Shown one piece after another: positions 1 to 8,309 of a DNA stretch of 64,000 nucleotides. Below the pieces are notes generated by a model, which worked only from the letters and a program-made list of their open reading frames with translations, was not told where the DNA came from and did no database searches. Within the stretch, counting starts at the first letter, position 1. Every line of letters begins with the position of its first letter. Origin of the DNA: Dickeya poaceiphila (lineage in GTDB: Bacteria; Pseudomonadota; Gammaproteobacteria; Enterobacterales; Enterobacteriaceae); the NCBI RefSeq assembly GCF_007858975.2, contig NZ_CP042220.2, positions 2,728,001 to 2,792,000 of the forward strand. Reading direction: 5' to 3'. Made by a program: the position numbers and the translations under genes.

Positions 1-1
1 G

Positions 2-589
2 GACCCGGCATTTCGTGCGCTGGTTGAAGACATTTACGTTAAAATGACCTCTGATAACAGCGCAGGCGCCGCACGGCAGGGGATTTTCCCAGGTACCGGG
101 CTGGGTATGGTGCTGCCATTGGTATCCACCAACTCGCTGGCTGGCCTGATTGAAGCCGTTCACGCCGCGCCCTATGCGGGTAAGGCGGACCTGCCTGAAT
201 TGGCCAATGCCTTGCAGTACACCGCTGACGAGCTGTTCCCGGTGGGGGAAATTTTGCAACTGCTGCGTTTTGCTGAATTGCAGGGCGGTGATATCCGGCT
301 GCTGCCTGCCGCCGCGCGTTACGCCAACGCCAGCGTGGACGAGCGCAAACAGCTGTTCGCCCAGCACTTGCTCAACTACGTGCCGCTGGTGGCACATATT
401 CGGCGGGTACTGGACGAACGCTCGTCTCGTACTGCTCCGGCGCGTCGTTTCCGCGACGAACTGGAAGATTTTATGTCGGAAATCGATGCCGCCCAGACGT
501 TGAACTCGGTCACGCAGTGGGGACGTTACGCGGAATTGTTCGCCTACGACGATACCCACGACCAGTTCAGCCTGGAAAATCCGTCGTAA
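2..589 (+). CDS. ABC transporter ATP-binding protein, C-terminal part (cut by left edge)
   Basis: The frame is open from base 2 to the stop at 589, so the N-terminal ATPase part lies outside the window. No Walker or signature motif is visible in the 195 residues present. The fragment resembles the helical AAA-associated C-terminal domain found on some nitrate/sulfonate/taurine-type ABC ATPases: a Gly-rich start (GIFPGTGLGMVLPL) followed by helices with winged-helix-like spacing (ADELFPVGEILQLLRFAELQ). The inferred role is energising import of an oxyanion or organic sulfur/nitrogen compound, with regulatory input from the extra domain. The permease partner is not visible. A kinase/regulator pair follows 61 bases downstream. 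The family call is from memory of domain style; the substrate is unknown. Confidence 0.6.
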   Translation, partial: DPAFRALVEDIYVKMTSDNSAGAARQGIFPGTGLGMVLPLVSTNSLAGLIEAVHAAPYAGKADLPELANALQYTADELFPVGEILQLLRFAELQGGDIRLLPAAARYANASVDERKQLFAQHLLNYVPLVAHIRRVLDERSSRTAPARRFRDELEDFMSEIDAAQTLNSVTQWGRYAELFAYDDTHDQFSLENPS

Positions 590-636
590 TCACGCGCCGC
601 CGGCAGTGGGAACGACACAGAAAAAGGTCTTTGTTC

Positions 637-664
637 ATGAGTGGTAAAACATGAGTGATAAAAC
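637..664 (+). repeat. 14-base tandem near-duplication over a start codon
   Basis: Bases 637-650 and 651-664 are the same 14-mer except at one position (ATGAGTGGTAAAAC, ATGAGTGATAAAAC). Each copy begins with ATG. The first copy opens a five-codon frame whose TGA overlaps the ATG of the histidine kinase gene at 651. Confidence 0.8.
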
Positions 665-1721
665 ACGTGTCGGTCACGCTGCCACCACACTGCGGGTCAT
701 CCCGCTGGTGCTGATGGCAGTAGGTATCTCGGTGGTGGATACCCTCACTGATCTGGAAATTGCGGTGGGGGTATTTCAGATTGCCATCGTACTGCTGGCG
801 GTACGTTTTCTTACCCCGCGAGGCGTCACCGCCATTGCCGCGCTGTGCATCGTGCTGACGTTGCTCAGTTATAAGCTCAGCAAACCCAGCGGCAATGAAT
901 CCAGCCTGATCAACTGCGGCATCAGCCTGCTGGCGATCACGCTATCGACGTATCTGGCACTGAAAATGTCGTCGGCCATCAACGCCTTTCATGAAGCACG
1001 CGCCCAACTGGCGCAAATCTCCCGCGTTAACCTGATGGGCGAGTTGACTGCGTCAATAGCCCATGAAGTCAACCAGCCACTGGCTTCTATTGTTACCAGC
1101 AGCCACGCTTGTCTGCGCTGGCTTAACGCCACACCGCCCAATCAGGAGCGTGCGGAGCTGGCGCTACAGCGCATCATCAACGATGCCAATCGCGCCAGCG
1201 AAATCATCGCCCGTATCCGTGGATTCGCCAGCCGAACCCCTGTGCACAAGGCGTGGTTAAACATCACCGACACCATTGATGAAATGCTGCTGTTGATTCG
1301 CAGCGAACTGACGCAACAACGTATTCTGTTCGACCTCAACGTCGCAGAAGGGTTACCACCCATTCTGGCCGATAAGATCCAGATTCAGCAGGTGCTGATG
1401 AACCTGATCCTGAACGCGGTGGAGGCCATCAGCGCTGCCGACACGGAACCACGCACGCTATCAGTCACGGTGGATCGTGATAACAGCGGCGATATCCGCT
1501 TTGCGGTTTGCGATAATGGTGTTGGCTTCACGCCGGAACAACGTGAGCGACTGTTTGAAACCTTTTTCACCACCAAATCAACCGGCATGGGGATGGGCCT
1601 GACCATTAGCCGTTCGATCATCGAAACCCACGGCGGCCAGATTTGGGCCAGCGCCAACCACGACGGCGGCGCCACCTTTTACTTCACCCTGCCGGGGACG
1701 GAAAAAAAGCACCATGAATGA
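651..1721 (+). CDS. Membrane sensor histidine kinase
   Basis: Inner-membrane sensor kinase that should autophosphorylate on histidine and pass the phosphate to the FixJ-type regulator encoded next. The first ~110 residues hold about four hydrophobic segments with little periplasmic sequence, so the signal is probably sensed in or near the membrane. The H-box is SIAHEVNQPLAS, followed by the N-box (LNLILNAVEAI), G1 (VCDNGVGF) and G2 (TGMGMGLTIS) of a HATPase_c domain. The EVNQPL form of the H-box is typical of kinases paired with FixJ/NodW-type regulators. No PAS domain is evident. It overlaps the regulator gene by 8 bases, implying translational coupling. The ligand is unknown; proximity to the ABC ATPase fragment suggests, without proving, a transport-related signal. 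Confidence 0.8.
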   Translation: MSDKTRVGHAATTLRVIPLVLMAVGISVVDTLTDLEIAVGVFQIAIVLLAVRFLTPRGVTAIAALCIVLTLLSYKLSKPSGNESSLINCGISLLAITLSTYLALKMSSAINAFHEARAQLAQISRVNLMGELTASIAHEVNQPLASIVTSSHACLRWLNATPPNQERAELALQRIINDANRASEIIARIRGFASRTPVHKAWLNITDTIDEMLLLIRSELTQQRILFDLNVAEGLPPILADKIQIQQVLMNLILNAVEAISAADTEPRTLSVTVDRDNSGDIRFAVCDNGVGFTPEQRERLFETFFTTKSTGMGMGLTISRSIIETHGGQIWASANHDGGATFYFTLPGTEKKHHE

Positions 1722-2352
1722 CACATCGCTGCATGAAAATACGCCGCTCGTTTATATCGTCGATGATGACGCATCGGTACGGGCCGCGCTGGAAGATCTG
1801 CTGGCATCGGTCGGGCTGGAAAGTCGCGCCTTCGAGTCGCCGCAACAGTTTATCAACGCGCCCCGGCCAGACCGCCCAGGCTGCCTGATTCTGGATGTGC
1901 GGATGCCGGGCATGAGTGGGCTGGACTTTCAGGATGACATGCACCGCCACGGCATCATGCTGCCGGTCATTTTTATTACCGCCCACGGCGATATTCCGAT
2001 GTCAGTACGTGCCATGAAAGCCGGTGCGCTGGAGTTTCTGACCAAACCGTTTCGTGAACAGGAGCTGCTTGATGCCATCCAAAAAGGGCTGGAACGGGAC
2101 AACGAACAACGCCGTCAGGCTGATATTCAGGCCAGGCTACAGGCGTGCTACGACAGCCTGACCACCGGCGAACAGCAAGTACTGGAACAGGTGGTGACCG
2201 GGCAGTTGAACAAACAGATCGCCGCACAGCTTGGCGTTAGCGAAATCACGGTGAAAGTGCGGCGCGCAGCAGTGATGCGCAAAATGAATGCCGACTCGCT
2301 GGCCGAACTGGTGCGGTTATACGATGCGCTGAGAAAGACGGCGCAGGGATAA
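1714..2352 (+). CDS. FixJ/NarL-family response regulator
   Basis: DNA-binding response regulator of 212 residues. The receiver domain (about 10-130) has the acidic pocket in YIVDDDASV, the phospho-acceptor Asp near residue 61 (LILDVRMPG), the switch Thr (FITAHGD) and the conserved Lys (FLTKPF). A LuxR-type helix-turn-helix occupies about 148-205 (LTTGEQQVLEQVVTGQLNKQ, then AQLGVSEITVKVRRAAVMRK). Its gene begins inside the end of the kinase gene (8-base overlap), which makes it the cognate partner. Targets are unknown. The ABC transporter upstream or the genes at 2532-3642 are candidates only by proximity. Confidence 0.85.
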   Translation: MNDTSLHENTPLVYIVDDDASVRAALEDLLASVGLESRAFESPQQFINAPRPDRPGCLILDVRMPGMSGLDFQDDMHRHGIMLPVIFITAHGDIPMSVRAMKAGALEFLTKPFREQELLDAIQKGLERDNEQRRQADIQARLQACYDSLTTGEQQVLEQVVTGQLNKQIAAQLGVSEITVKVRRAAVMRKMNADSLAELVRLYDALRKTAQG

Positions 2353-2531
2353 CGCGGCTGCTCTCCATAACACTGCTGCTCTCCATCCGGACAGGCGATT
2401 ACCGCCCATTCCCTCCCGGCAACTCGTCCTATAATCGATAAATATCGTCCTGATTTGATAATAAGCGCCACAACTAAGCGAGCGATAATCAACACCGTTA
2501 TCCACCCAATTTTAGCGTGGCAGATGCTTTC

Positions 2532-2957
2532 ATGAATACCGTTACCCTCCGCTTCTGGCATCAGGCCAGAGCGTTTTTACTGATTTACGCTTGTTTGTAC
2601 CTTGGTATCGGCCTTGCCGCCGTGCTGCCTATCACCTTACCGGGCAGCATCATCGGTATGCTGATCCTGTTTTTGTTGTTGTCATTACAGATTATCCCGG
2701 TGAAGTGGGTCAAACCGGGTTGCCATGTGTTGATCCGCTATATGGCGCTGCTGTTTGTGCCGATTGGCGTCGGTGTCATGCAGTATTTCAACCTGCTGCG
2801 TGCCCAGTTCGCGCCGATTATCGTTTCCTGCGCCGCCAGCACGCTGGTGGTGTTGATTACCGTCAGCGTATGTTCGCATATGCTCCACGGGCGTAAATCA
2901 GCCCGTCATCAGACCGGGACAGAAGAGGCAGAAAAAGGAGCCGATCATGTTGCATGA
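2532..2957 (+). CDS. yohJ: CidA/LrgA family membrane protein
   Basis: Small integral membrane protein of about 141 residues with four predicted transmembrane helices and the family block [17 protein letters not shown]. CidA/LrgA proteins are holin-like and work with a CidB/LrgB partner in murein hydrolase control or in export of pyruvate-type metabolites, depending on species. ATG 2532 was chosen over an in-frame GTG at 2517 because it gives the usual short N-terminus (MNTVTLRFW); neither has a strong ribosome site. The C-terminal tail after about residue 120 is hydrophilic. The gene overlaps yohK by 11 bases, so the two are translated together. The exact function in this organism is not deducible. 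Confidence 0.85.
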   Translation: MNTVTLRFWHQARAFLLIYACLYLGIGLAAVLPITLPGSIIGMLILFLLLSLQIIPVKWVKPGCHVLIRYMALLFVPIGVGVMQYFNLLRAQFAPIIVSCAASTLVVLITVSVCSHMLHGRKSARHQTGTEEAEKGADHVA

Positions 2958-3642
2958 TATCGTCTGGTCGCTGCCGTTGACGCTACTGGTGTTCTTTTTA
3001 GCGCGTTGGCTGGCACAGCGGCTGAATTCACCGTTGTTAAACCCGCTGCTGGTGTCTATGGTGGTGTTGATTGCGTTGTTGCTGGTCTGCCATATCCCAT
3101 ACCAACGCTATTTTCAGGGCAGCTCGGTGCTAAACAGCCTGCTGCAACCCGCGGTGGTGGCGCTGGCGTTTCCGTTGTATGAGCAGTTGCATCAAATCCG
3201 TATGCGCTGGAAGTCGATCATCAGCGTCTGTTTTATTGGCAGTCTGGTGGCGATGGTGAGCGGCACCTGGATTGCGCTGCGGCTGGGCGCCACACCGGCG
3301 ATTGCCGCCTCGATCATGCCGAAATCAGTCACCACGCCGATAGCCATGGCAGTAGGCGGCAGCATCGGCGGTATCCCGGCTATCAGCGCGGTGTGCGTGA
3401 TCTTCGTCGGTATTCTCGGCGCGGTATTCGGCCACACACTGCTTAACGCCATGCGCATACACACTAAAGCATCGCGTGGGCTGGCAATGGGCACCGCGTC
3501 GCACGCACTTGGCACTGCCCGCTGCGCCGAGCTGGATTATGAAGAAGGCGCATTCAGTTCGCTGGCGCTGGTGATCTGCGGCATCATCACCTCGCTGGTT
3601 GCACCGCTGCTGTTCCCGATGCTGGTCGCTCTGGCGCACTAA
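2947..3642 (+). CDS. yohK: CidB/LrgB family membrane protein
   Basis: Integral membrane protein of 231 residues, the usual length for LrgB/YohK, with multiple hydrophobic segments. Family-typical blocks are [20 protein letters not shown] and [20 protein letters not shown]. It is the partner of the CidA-type protein encoded immediately upstream and probably forms a two-component membrane complex with it. A good ribosome-binding sequence (AAAAGGAG) lies inside the end of yohJ. The gene ends facing the AraC-type gene at 3700. In well-studied bacteria such pairs are regulated by LysR-type or two-component regulators; no LysR gene is adjacent here. Confidence 0.88.
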   Translation: MLHDIVWSLPLTLLVFFLARWLAQRLNSPLLNPLLVSMVVLIALLLVCHIPYQRYFQGSSVLNSLLQPAVVALAFPLYEQLHQIRMRWKSIISVCFIGSLVAMVSGTWIALRLGATPAIAASIMPKSVTTPIAMAVGGSIGGIPAISAVCVIFVGILGAVFGHTLLNAMRIHTKASRGLAMGTASHALGTARCAELDYEEGAFSSLALVICGIITSLVAPLLFPMLVALAH

Positions 3643-3699
3643 TCTGTACCCAAAACAGTCGTACCAAAACAGCCGTACCACCGGTCGAGAAAGCGGGAA

Positions 3700-4497
3700 T
3701 TAATAGCGTGTCGGCGGCACGCCAAACATTTGCCGAAACGCGAAGGTAAACGAGGCGGTGCTGGCATACCCTAGTTCCAGCGCCACCTGCGTTACGCTGT
3801 GGTTATTCTTTAGCATCACCACCGATTCCAGCAGCCGCATACGTTTCTTCCACTCGCTGAACGCCACGCCGGTTTCCTTTTTAAAACGGCGCGAAAACGT
3901 ACGCACCGACATCCCGGTGCGCGCCGCCCACTCGTCAATACCGTGCAGCGCATCCGGCGTCTGCTGAATAGCGCGGCACACCCGCATCAGCGTGGCGGAA
4001 GGCGGCCACGACAGTGAAAAACCCGCATCCGGCAACTGCCGCAGCAACGTCGTCAGCACCCTGACCAACCGGGCATCATCCCCCTCGTAGTCATACTGTT
4101 CCGGCACATGCCCGGTGGCATAGTGAATAAACTCGCGGATGAAATCGCTGACCAGCACCACCTTGCAACCACTGTGGTCGATAGCTACATACTCCGGCTC
4201 GATATACAAACTTTCCAGCAACACATCACTGGTCGCCAGAATGCGGTGCGGTACATGCGCCGGTATCCAGACGCCGTACAGCACCGGCACGATCAGGGTC
4301 TTGCCTTCAATCTCCACCCGCATTCCCCCTTCGCGCGCGTACAGAAACTCGACAAACGGGTGCTGATGCGACGCCACTTCCGTCTCCTTCGTCAGCGGGT
4401 AGCTGCGAAAGTAGACCGGGCGCGGCAGGGAAAGCAATACCGGCGCAGGTTGCCCTGCTATCGGCAAATGGGGAGACGACACAAGCGCATGGGACAT
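3700..4497 (-). CDS. AraC-family transcriptional regulator with cupin sensor domain
   Basis: Regulator of 265 residues. The N-terminal ~130 residues look like a cupin sensor (HQHPFVEFLYAREGGMRVEI, VPHRILATSDVLL). The C-terminal ~100 residues hold the double helix-turn-helix of AraC/XylS proteins (IDEWAARTGMSVRTFSRRFK and VTQVALELGYASTASFTFAF, ending FGVPPTRY). It converges with the yohJK pair and diverges from cfa across a 370-base AT-rich gap. Cupin-type AraC proteins often control a neighbouring efflux or catabolic gene, but none is obvious here apart from cfa or yohJK. The ligand is unknown. Confidence 0.85.
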   Translation of the reverse strand: MSHALVSSPHLPIAGQPAPVLLSLPRPVYFRSYPLTKETEVASHQHPFVEFLYAREGGMRVEIEGKTLIVPVLYGVWIPAHVPHRILATSDVLLESLYIEPEYVAIDHSGCKVVLVSDFIREFIHYATGHVPEQYDYEGDDARLVRVLTTLLRQLPDAGFSLSWPPSATLMRVCRAIQQTPDALHGIDEWAARTGMSVRTFSRRFKKETGVAFSEWKKRMRLLESVVMLKNNHSVTQVALELGYASTASFTFAFRQMFGVPPTRY

Positions 4498-4867
4498 AAC
4501 GAACCTGACCTCTACTCGATGAAGTTTGTCTTGATAGGGTAACGCAGGACAGCCTGATTTGCCCGATAATCAGCATCTATTCAGCAGGTGTCAGCTCATA
4601 ACCTGAAGAACAGATTCTCTGTGATTATACGATTTTTCAAACCAGCCTATGGATTGAGGAATAACTCATGGAAGCGACATTCTATTTATGTCTCGGCCAT
4701 TCGCCGTTTTTAGCCATACCTTGTTCGTACTTTGATACTTGTTCATTTTTTGATGAAAGACGTCATATTGCCGATAGCAGCATGATGTCACCCGAAATAA
4801 CAGTACCCCAGTAGTCATTAATTTTAATAATAGGTAATTGAATTAACTGTTATTTAAAGGAGATATC
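4498..4867. other. Divergent intergenic region between AraC-type gene and cfa
   Basis: This is 370 bases, AT-rich in its right half, and should hold the promoters of both flanking genes. The only coding candidate is the 48-codon frame at 4668-4814. A strong ribosome site (AAAGGAG) ends 7 bases before the cfa start. I see no convincing operator or terminator. Confidence 0.5.
4668..4814 (+). CDS. Candidate 48-residue small protein upstream of cfa
   Basis: An ATG at 4668 opens 48 codons to TAG at 4812-4814. A GAGGAA sequence sits 6 bases upstream, which is a good ribosome-binding arrangement. The predicted peptide begins MEATFYLCLGHSPFLAIPC, has three cysteines, and has no relative that I recognise. 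It lies wholly in the gap before cfa, on the same strand. The support is only the ribosome site and the open frame, so it may be chance or a leader peptide. Confidence 0.25.
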   Translation: MEATFYLCLGHSPFLAIPCSYFDTCSFFDERRHIADSSMMSPEITVPQ

Positions 4868-6016
4868 ATGAGTAATGTGTGCATCGTTGATGATATCAGC
4901 GAGAAAAATGAATGGCGGCGTATCACGCAGGAATTATTACATCAGGCCAGCATTACTATTAATGGCACCGAACCCTGGGATATTCAGATTAATGATTCAC
5001 GCTTTTTCAAACGGGTATTGCAACAGGGTTCGCTTGGGCTGGGTGAGAGCTATATGGAAGGCTGGTGGGACTGCCCGCGGCTCGATATGTTTTTCCACCG
5101 TATACTGGCTGCCCGGCTGGATGAACAACGCCCGTCACGCTGGCGTGATCTGATGCGCATCGCACTGGCGCGGCTGGTCAACCTTCAGTCCCGCAAACGC
5201 GCCTGGCAGGTCGGCAAAGTGCACTACGACCTCGGCAACGACCTGTTCAGTCATATGCTTGACCCTTACATGCAATACTCATGCGGCTACTGGAAACAGG
5301 CCGACACGCTTGAAGAGGCCCAGCAGCACAAACTGGCGTTGATCTGCGAAAAGCTCCAGCTCAAACCCGGTATGACGCTGCTGGATATCGGCTGTGGCTG
5401 GGGCGGGCTGGCGGTATACGCCGCTCAGCATTACGGTGTCACCGTACATGGCATCACCATTTCTGCCGAGCAGAAAGCCTTTATAGAAGAACGATGTGGC
5501 GAGCTGGATATCCATATTCTGTTGCAGGATTACCGCGATCTGCACCAACAATATGACCGTATTGTCTCCGTCGGCATGTTTGAACACGTGGGGCCGAAAA
5601 ATTACGCCGACTATTTTGAGATGGCAGACCGGTGCCTGAAGCCGGACGGCCTGTTCCTGTTACATACCATTGGGTCGAATACTACAGCTCATAACGTTGA
5701 CCCGTGGATTAATAAATACATTTTCCCCAACGGATGCCTGCCATCCATTAAACAAATCGCCAGCACCAGCGAACCCTATTTTGTGATGGAAGACTGGCAC
5801 AACTTCGGTGCCGATTACGATAAAACCCTGATGGCCTGGCTGGCCCGTTTTAATACCGCCTGGCCGCAACTGGCTGCTGATTATTCGCCCGCCTTCCGAC
5901 GAATGTTTAGTTATTACCTGACGGCGTGCGCCGGCGCCTTTCGGGCCAGAAACATCCAGCTATGGCAGGTCCTCTTTAGCCGGGGCGTCACTCACGGGTT
6001 GTGCGTGCCGCGTTAA
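4868..6016 (+). CDS. cfa: Cyclopropane-fatty-acyl-phospholipid synthase
   Basis: Transfers a methylene group from S-adenosylmethionine to cis double bonds of membrane phospholipid acyl chains, protecting against acid and stationary-phase stress. The 382-residue length equals that of E. coli Cfa, and the similarity runs end to end. An N-terminal lipid-binding region (GSLGLGESYMEGWWDCPRLD) precedes the methyltransferase fold with SAM motif I LDIGCGWGGLA near residues 172-182, then VGMFEHVGPKNY and ACAGAFRARNIQLWQV. The start is fixed by AAAGGAG 7 bases upstream. In relatives cfa has an RpoS-dependent promoter and is targeted by small RNAs. I did not identify those sites, but the long AT-rich upstream region could hold them. 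Confidence 0.97.
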   Translation: MSNVCIVDDISEKNEWRRITQELLHQASITINGTEPWDIQINDSRFFKRVLQQGSLGLGESYMEGWWDCPRLDMFFHRILAARLDEQRPSRWRDLMRIALARLVNLQSRKRAWQVGKVHYDLGNDLFSHMLDPYMQYSCGYWKQADTLEEAQQHKLALICEKLQLKPGMTLLDIGCGWGGLAVYAAQHYGVTVHGITISAEQKAFIEERCGELDIHILLQDYRDLHQQYDRIVSVGMFEHVGPKNYADYFEMADRCLKPDGLFLLHTIGSNTTAHNVDPWINKYIFPNGCLPSIKQIASTSEPYFVMEDWHNFGADYDKTLMAWLARFNTAWPQLAADYSPAFRRMFSYYLTACAGAFRARNIQLWQVLFSRGVTHGLCVPR

Positions 6017-6089
6017 CGGTTCAGGCCACTGCGCAGGCCAGCGAACTGATGATGATAAGCGCCACAGTGATTGTTTTAACCGATACGCT

Positions 6090-6116
6090 TTTAAATCAAT
6101 ACGATTTAAATCAATA
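6090..6116 (+). promoter_or_regulatory. Two 12-base direct repeats upstream of lutA
   Basis: TTTAAATCAATA occurs at 6090-6101 and again at 6105-6116, a 15-base period. It ends 36 bases before the lutA start codon, and a palindrome GATTTAAATC (6103-6112) sits between and over the copies. Position and form suggest an operator or core-promoter element of the lactate operon. The binding protein is unknown. Confidence 0.4.
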
Positions 6117-6152
6117 GATTGCCAACCCCTACAAACAGGAAGCTAAAACAAC

Positions 6153-6872
6153 ATGAATGTTAATTTCTTTGTCACCTGCATCGGCGATGCGCTCAAATCG
6201 CGCATGGCGCGTGACAGCGTGCTGCTGCTGGAACAGCTCGGCTGCCGCGTTCACTTTCCTGAACGACAGGGCTGCTGCGGCCAACCTGCCATCAACAGCG
6301 GGTACATCCGTGACGCGCTACCGGGCATGAAAACCTTGATAGCCGCGCTGGAAGAGAACGATGACCCTATCGTCTCACCAGCCGGTTCCTGCACTAACGC
6401 TATCCGCCATTATGTCGACTGGCTGATGGATGAACCGACATGGGCCAGCCGTGCCGAACGGGTCGCCAGCCGGATGGTTGACTTCACCTCGTTTATTGTC
6501 AACCAGCTTGGGGTTACCGATGTCGGTGCGCGCCTGCCAGGCAAAGCGGTCTATCACCCCTCTTGTAGTCTGTATCGCAAATTGGGCGTTCGCGAAGAGC
6601 CGCTGGCCTTGCTGCGTCAGGTGCGTGATCTGGAACTGCTGCCGTTCCACGCACAGGAAACCTGCTGCGGTTTCGGCGGTACGTTTTCCGTCAAAATGGC
6701 GGAGATTTCCGGTGAAATGGTGAAAGAAAAGGTGGCGCACATCATGGAAGCCAAACCGGACTACCTGATCGGCGCCGATGCCAGTTGCCTTATCAACATC
6801 GCCGGACGGCTAAAGCGCGAAGGGCACGCCGTTAAAGTGCTGCATATCGCTGAAGTGCTGATGAGTCGTTAA
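6153..6872 (+). CDS. lutA: L-lactate oxidation complex, (Fe-S)-binding subunit LutA/YkgE
   Basis: Subunit of the LutABC (YkgEFG) iron-sulfur enzyme that oxidises L-lactate to pyruvate at the cytoplasmic face of the membrane. The 239-residue protein has the two cysteine-rich CCG-type motifs of the family, CCGQPAINSG near residue 47 and CCGFGGTFSVK near residue 170, which bind iron-sulfur or haterodisulfide-reductase-like clusters. First gene of a tight three-gene operon: 9 bases separate it from lutB. Length and both motifs are intact. A direct repeat just upstream (6090-6116) may be its control site; no lutR-like regulator gene is adjacent. Confidence 0.93.
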   Translation: MNVNFFVTCIGDALKSRMARDSVLLLEQLGCRVHFPERQGCCGQPAINSGYIRDALPGMKTLIAALEENDDPIVSPAGSCTNAIRHYVDWLMDEPTWASRAERVASRMVDFTSFIVNQLGVTDVGARLPGKAVYHPSCSLYRKLGVREEPLALLRQVRDLELLPFHAQETCCGFGGTFSVKMAEISGEMVKEKVAHIMEAKPDYLIGADASCLINIAGRLKREGHAVKVLHIAEVLMSR

Positions 6873-6881
6873 GGAGACGCC

Positions 6882-8309
6882 ATGTACCTCAAAACCAGCA
6901 ATACCCCATTCCATGAGCGTATCCGCCAGCAGATCGACGACCCTATCATGCGTCAGGCGGTGGCCAACGCGCAGGAACGTATCGGCGCCAACCGCCAGAA
7001 GATGGTTGATGAACTCGGCCAGTGGGATGTCTGGCGCACCCGCGCTGCGCAAATCCGCGCCCATGTGCTCGATAATCTTGACGCCTATCTGTATCAGTTA
7101 TCGGAACAGGTCACCGCTCGCGGCGGCAACGTGTTTTTTGCCGAAACACGCGAAGACGCTACCCGTTACATCTTGCAAGTCACACAGGCCAAACAGGCCC
7201 GCAAGGTGGTGAAATCCAAGTCGATGGTGACCGAAGAGATCGGCATGAACGCCGTGCTGGAAGCCGCCGGCATCGACGTGGTGGAAACCGATCTGGGCGA
7301 ATACATCCTGCAACTGGACAAAGACGCCCCCTCTCACGTGGTGGTGCCCGCCATCCACAAAGATCGCCATCAAATCCGCCGTGTACTGCAACAGCAGTTG
7401 GGCTACGACGGCCCGGAAACGCCGGAAGCGATGACGCGTTTTATTCGCCAGAAAATCCGCGCCGACTTCCTTAGCGCCGAGGTGGGGATCACCGGCTGCA
7501 ACTTTGCCGTGGCGGAAACCGGCACCGTGAGTCTGGTGAGCAACGAAGGCAACGCCCGGCTATGCACCACCCTGCCACGCATCCACATCGCCGTCATGGG
7601 CATGGAACGTATTGTTCCCACCTTTGAGGAACTGGATGTGGTGCTCACCATGCTGGCGCGCAGTGCGGTTGGCGCCCGGTTGACCGGCTACAACACCTGG
7701 CTGACCGGCCCACGTGATGCCGGCGGCATCGATGGCCCGGAAGAGTTTCATCTGGTCATCGTAGATAATGGCCGCTCACAGGTGCTGGGGTCGCCGTTCC
7801 ACGATATTCTGCGCTGCATTCGCTGCGGTGCCTGCATCAACACCTGCCCTGCTTACCGTCATATCGGCGGCCATGGTTACGGCTCTATCTACCCCGGACC
7901 CATCGGCGCGGTGCTGTCGCCGCTGCTGGGCGGGTATAAAGATTTTAAACATTTGCCTTACGCCTGTTCACTGTGTACCTCCTGCGACGACGTCTGCCCG
8001 GTTCGCATTCCGTTGTCCTCGCTGATCGTGCAACACCGGCGTACGCTGGCAGAAAACGGCATGACGCCAGCCGCTGAGCAACGCATGGTCCGCTGGTTCA
8101 ACTACGCCAACCGCCACCCTGGAATATGGAAAGTCGGGATGGTGGCAGGCGCACGTGCGGCACGCTGGCTGATTCGTGACGGCAAAATACCGTTCAACAT
8201 TGGCGCGATTAGCGAGTGGACCGCCGCCCGCGACCTGCCGGATGCCGATGGCGAGAGTTTTCGCAGTTGGTTCAAACAGCACCAGCGTCAGAATAAGGAG
8301 CAACGCTAA
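6882..8309 (+). CDS. lutB: L-lactate oxidation complex, ferredoxin-like subunit LutB/YkgF
   Basis: Largest subunit (475 residues) of the LutABC lactate-oxidising complex. The N-terminal two thirds is an LUD domain related to LutC (for example ITGCNFAVAETGTVSLVSNE). The C-terminal third has two 4Fe-4S ferredoxin motifs, CIRCGACINTCP near residue 313 and CSLCTSCDDVCP near residue 364, giving an electron wire. A ribosome site (AAGGAG) precedes ATG 6882. Its stop shares one base with the lutC start (TAATG), so translation is probably coupled. All expected cysteines are present. Confidence 0.95.
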   Translation: MYLKTSNTPFHERIRQQIDDPIMRQAVANAQERIGANRQKMVDELGQWDVWRTRAAQIRAHVLDNLDAYLYQLSEQVTARGGNVFFAETREDATRYILQVTQAKQARKVVKSKSMVTEEIGMNAVLEAAGIDVVETDLGEYILQLDKDAPSHVVVPAIHKDRHQIRRVLQQQLGYDGPETPEAMTRFIRQKIRADFLSAEVGITGCNFAVAETGTVSLVSNEGNARLCTTLPRIHIAVMGMERIVPTFEELDVVLTMLARSAVGARLTGYNTWLTGPRDAGGIDGPEEFHLVIVDNGRSQVLGSPFHDILRCIRCGACINTCPAYRHIGGHGYGSIYPGPIGAVLSPLLGGYKDFKHLPYACSLCTSCDDVCPVRIPLSSLIVQHRRTLAENGMTPAAEQRMVRWFNYANRHPGIWKVGMVAGARAARWLIRDGKIPFNIGAISEWTAARDLPDADGESFRSWFKQHQRQNKEQR

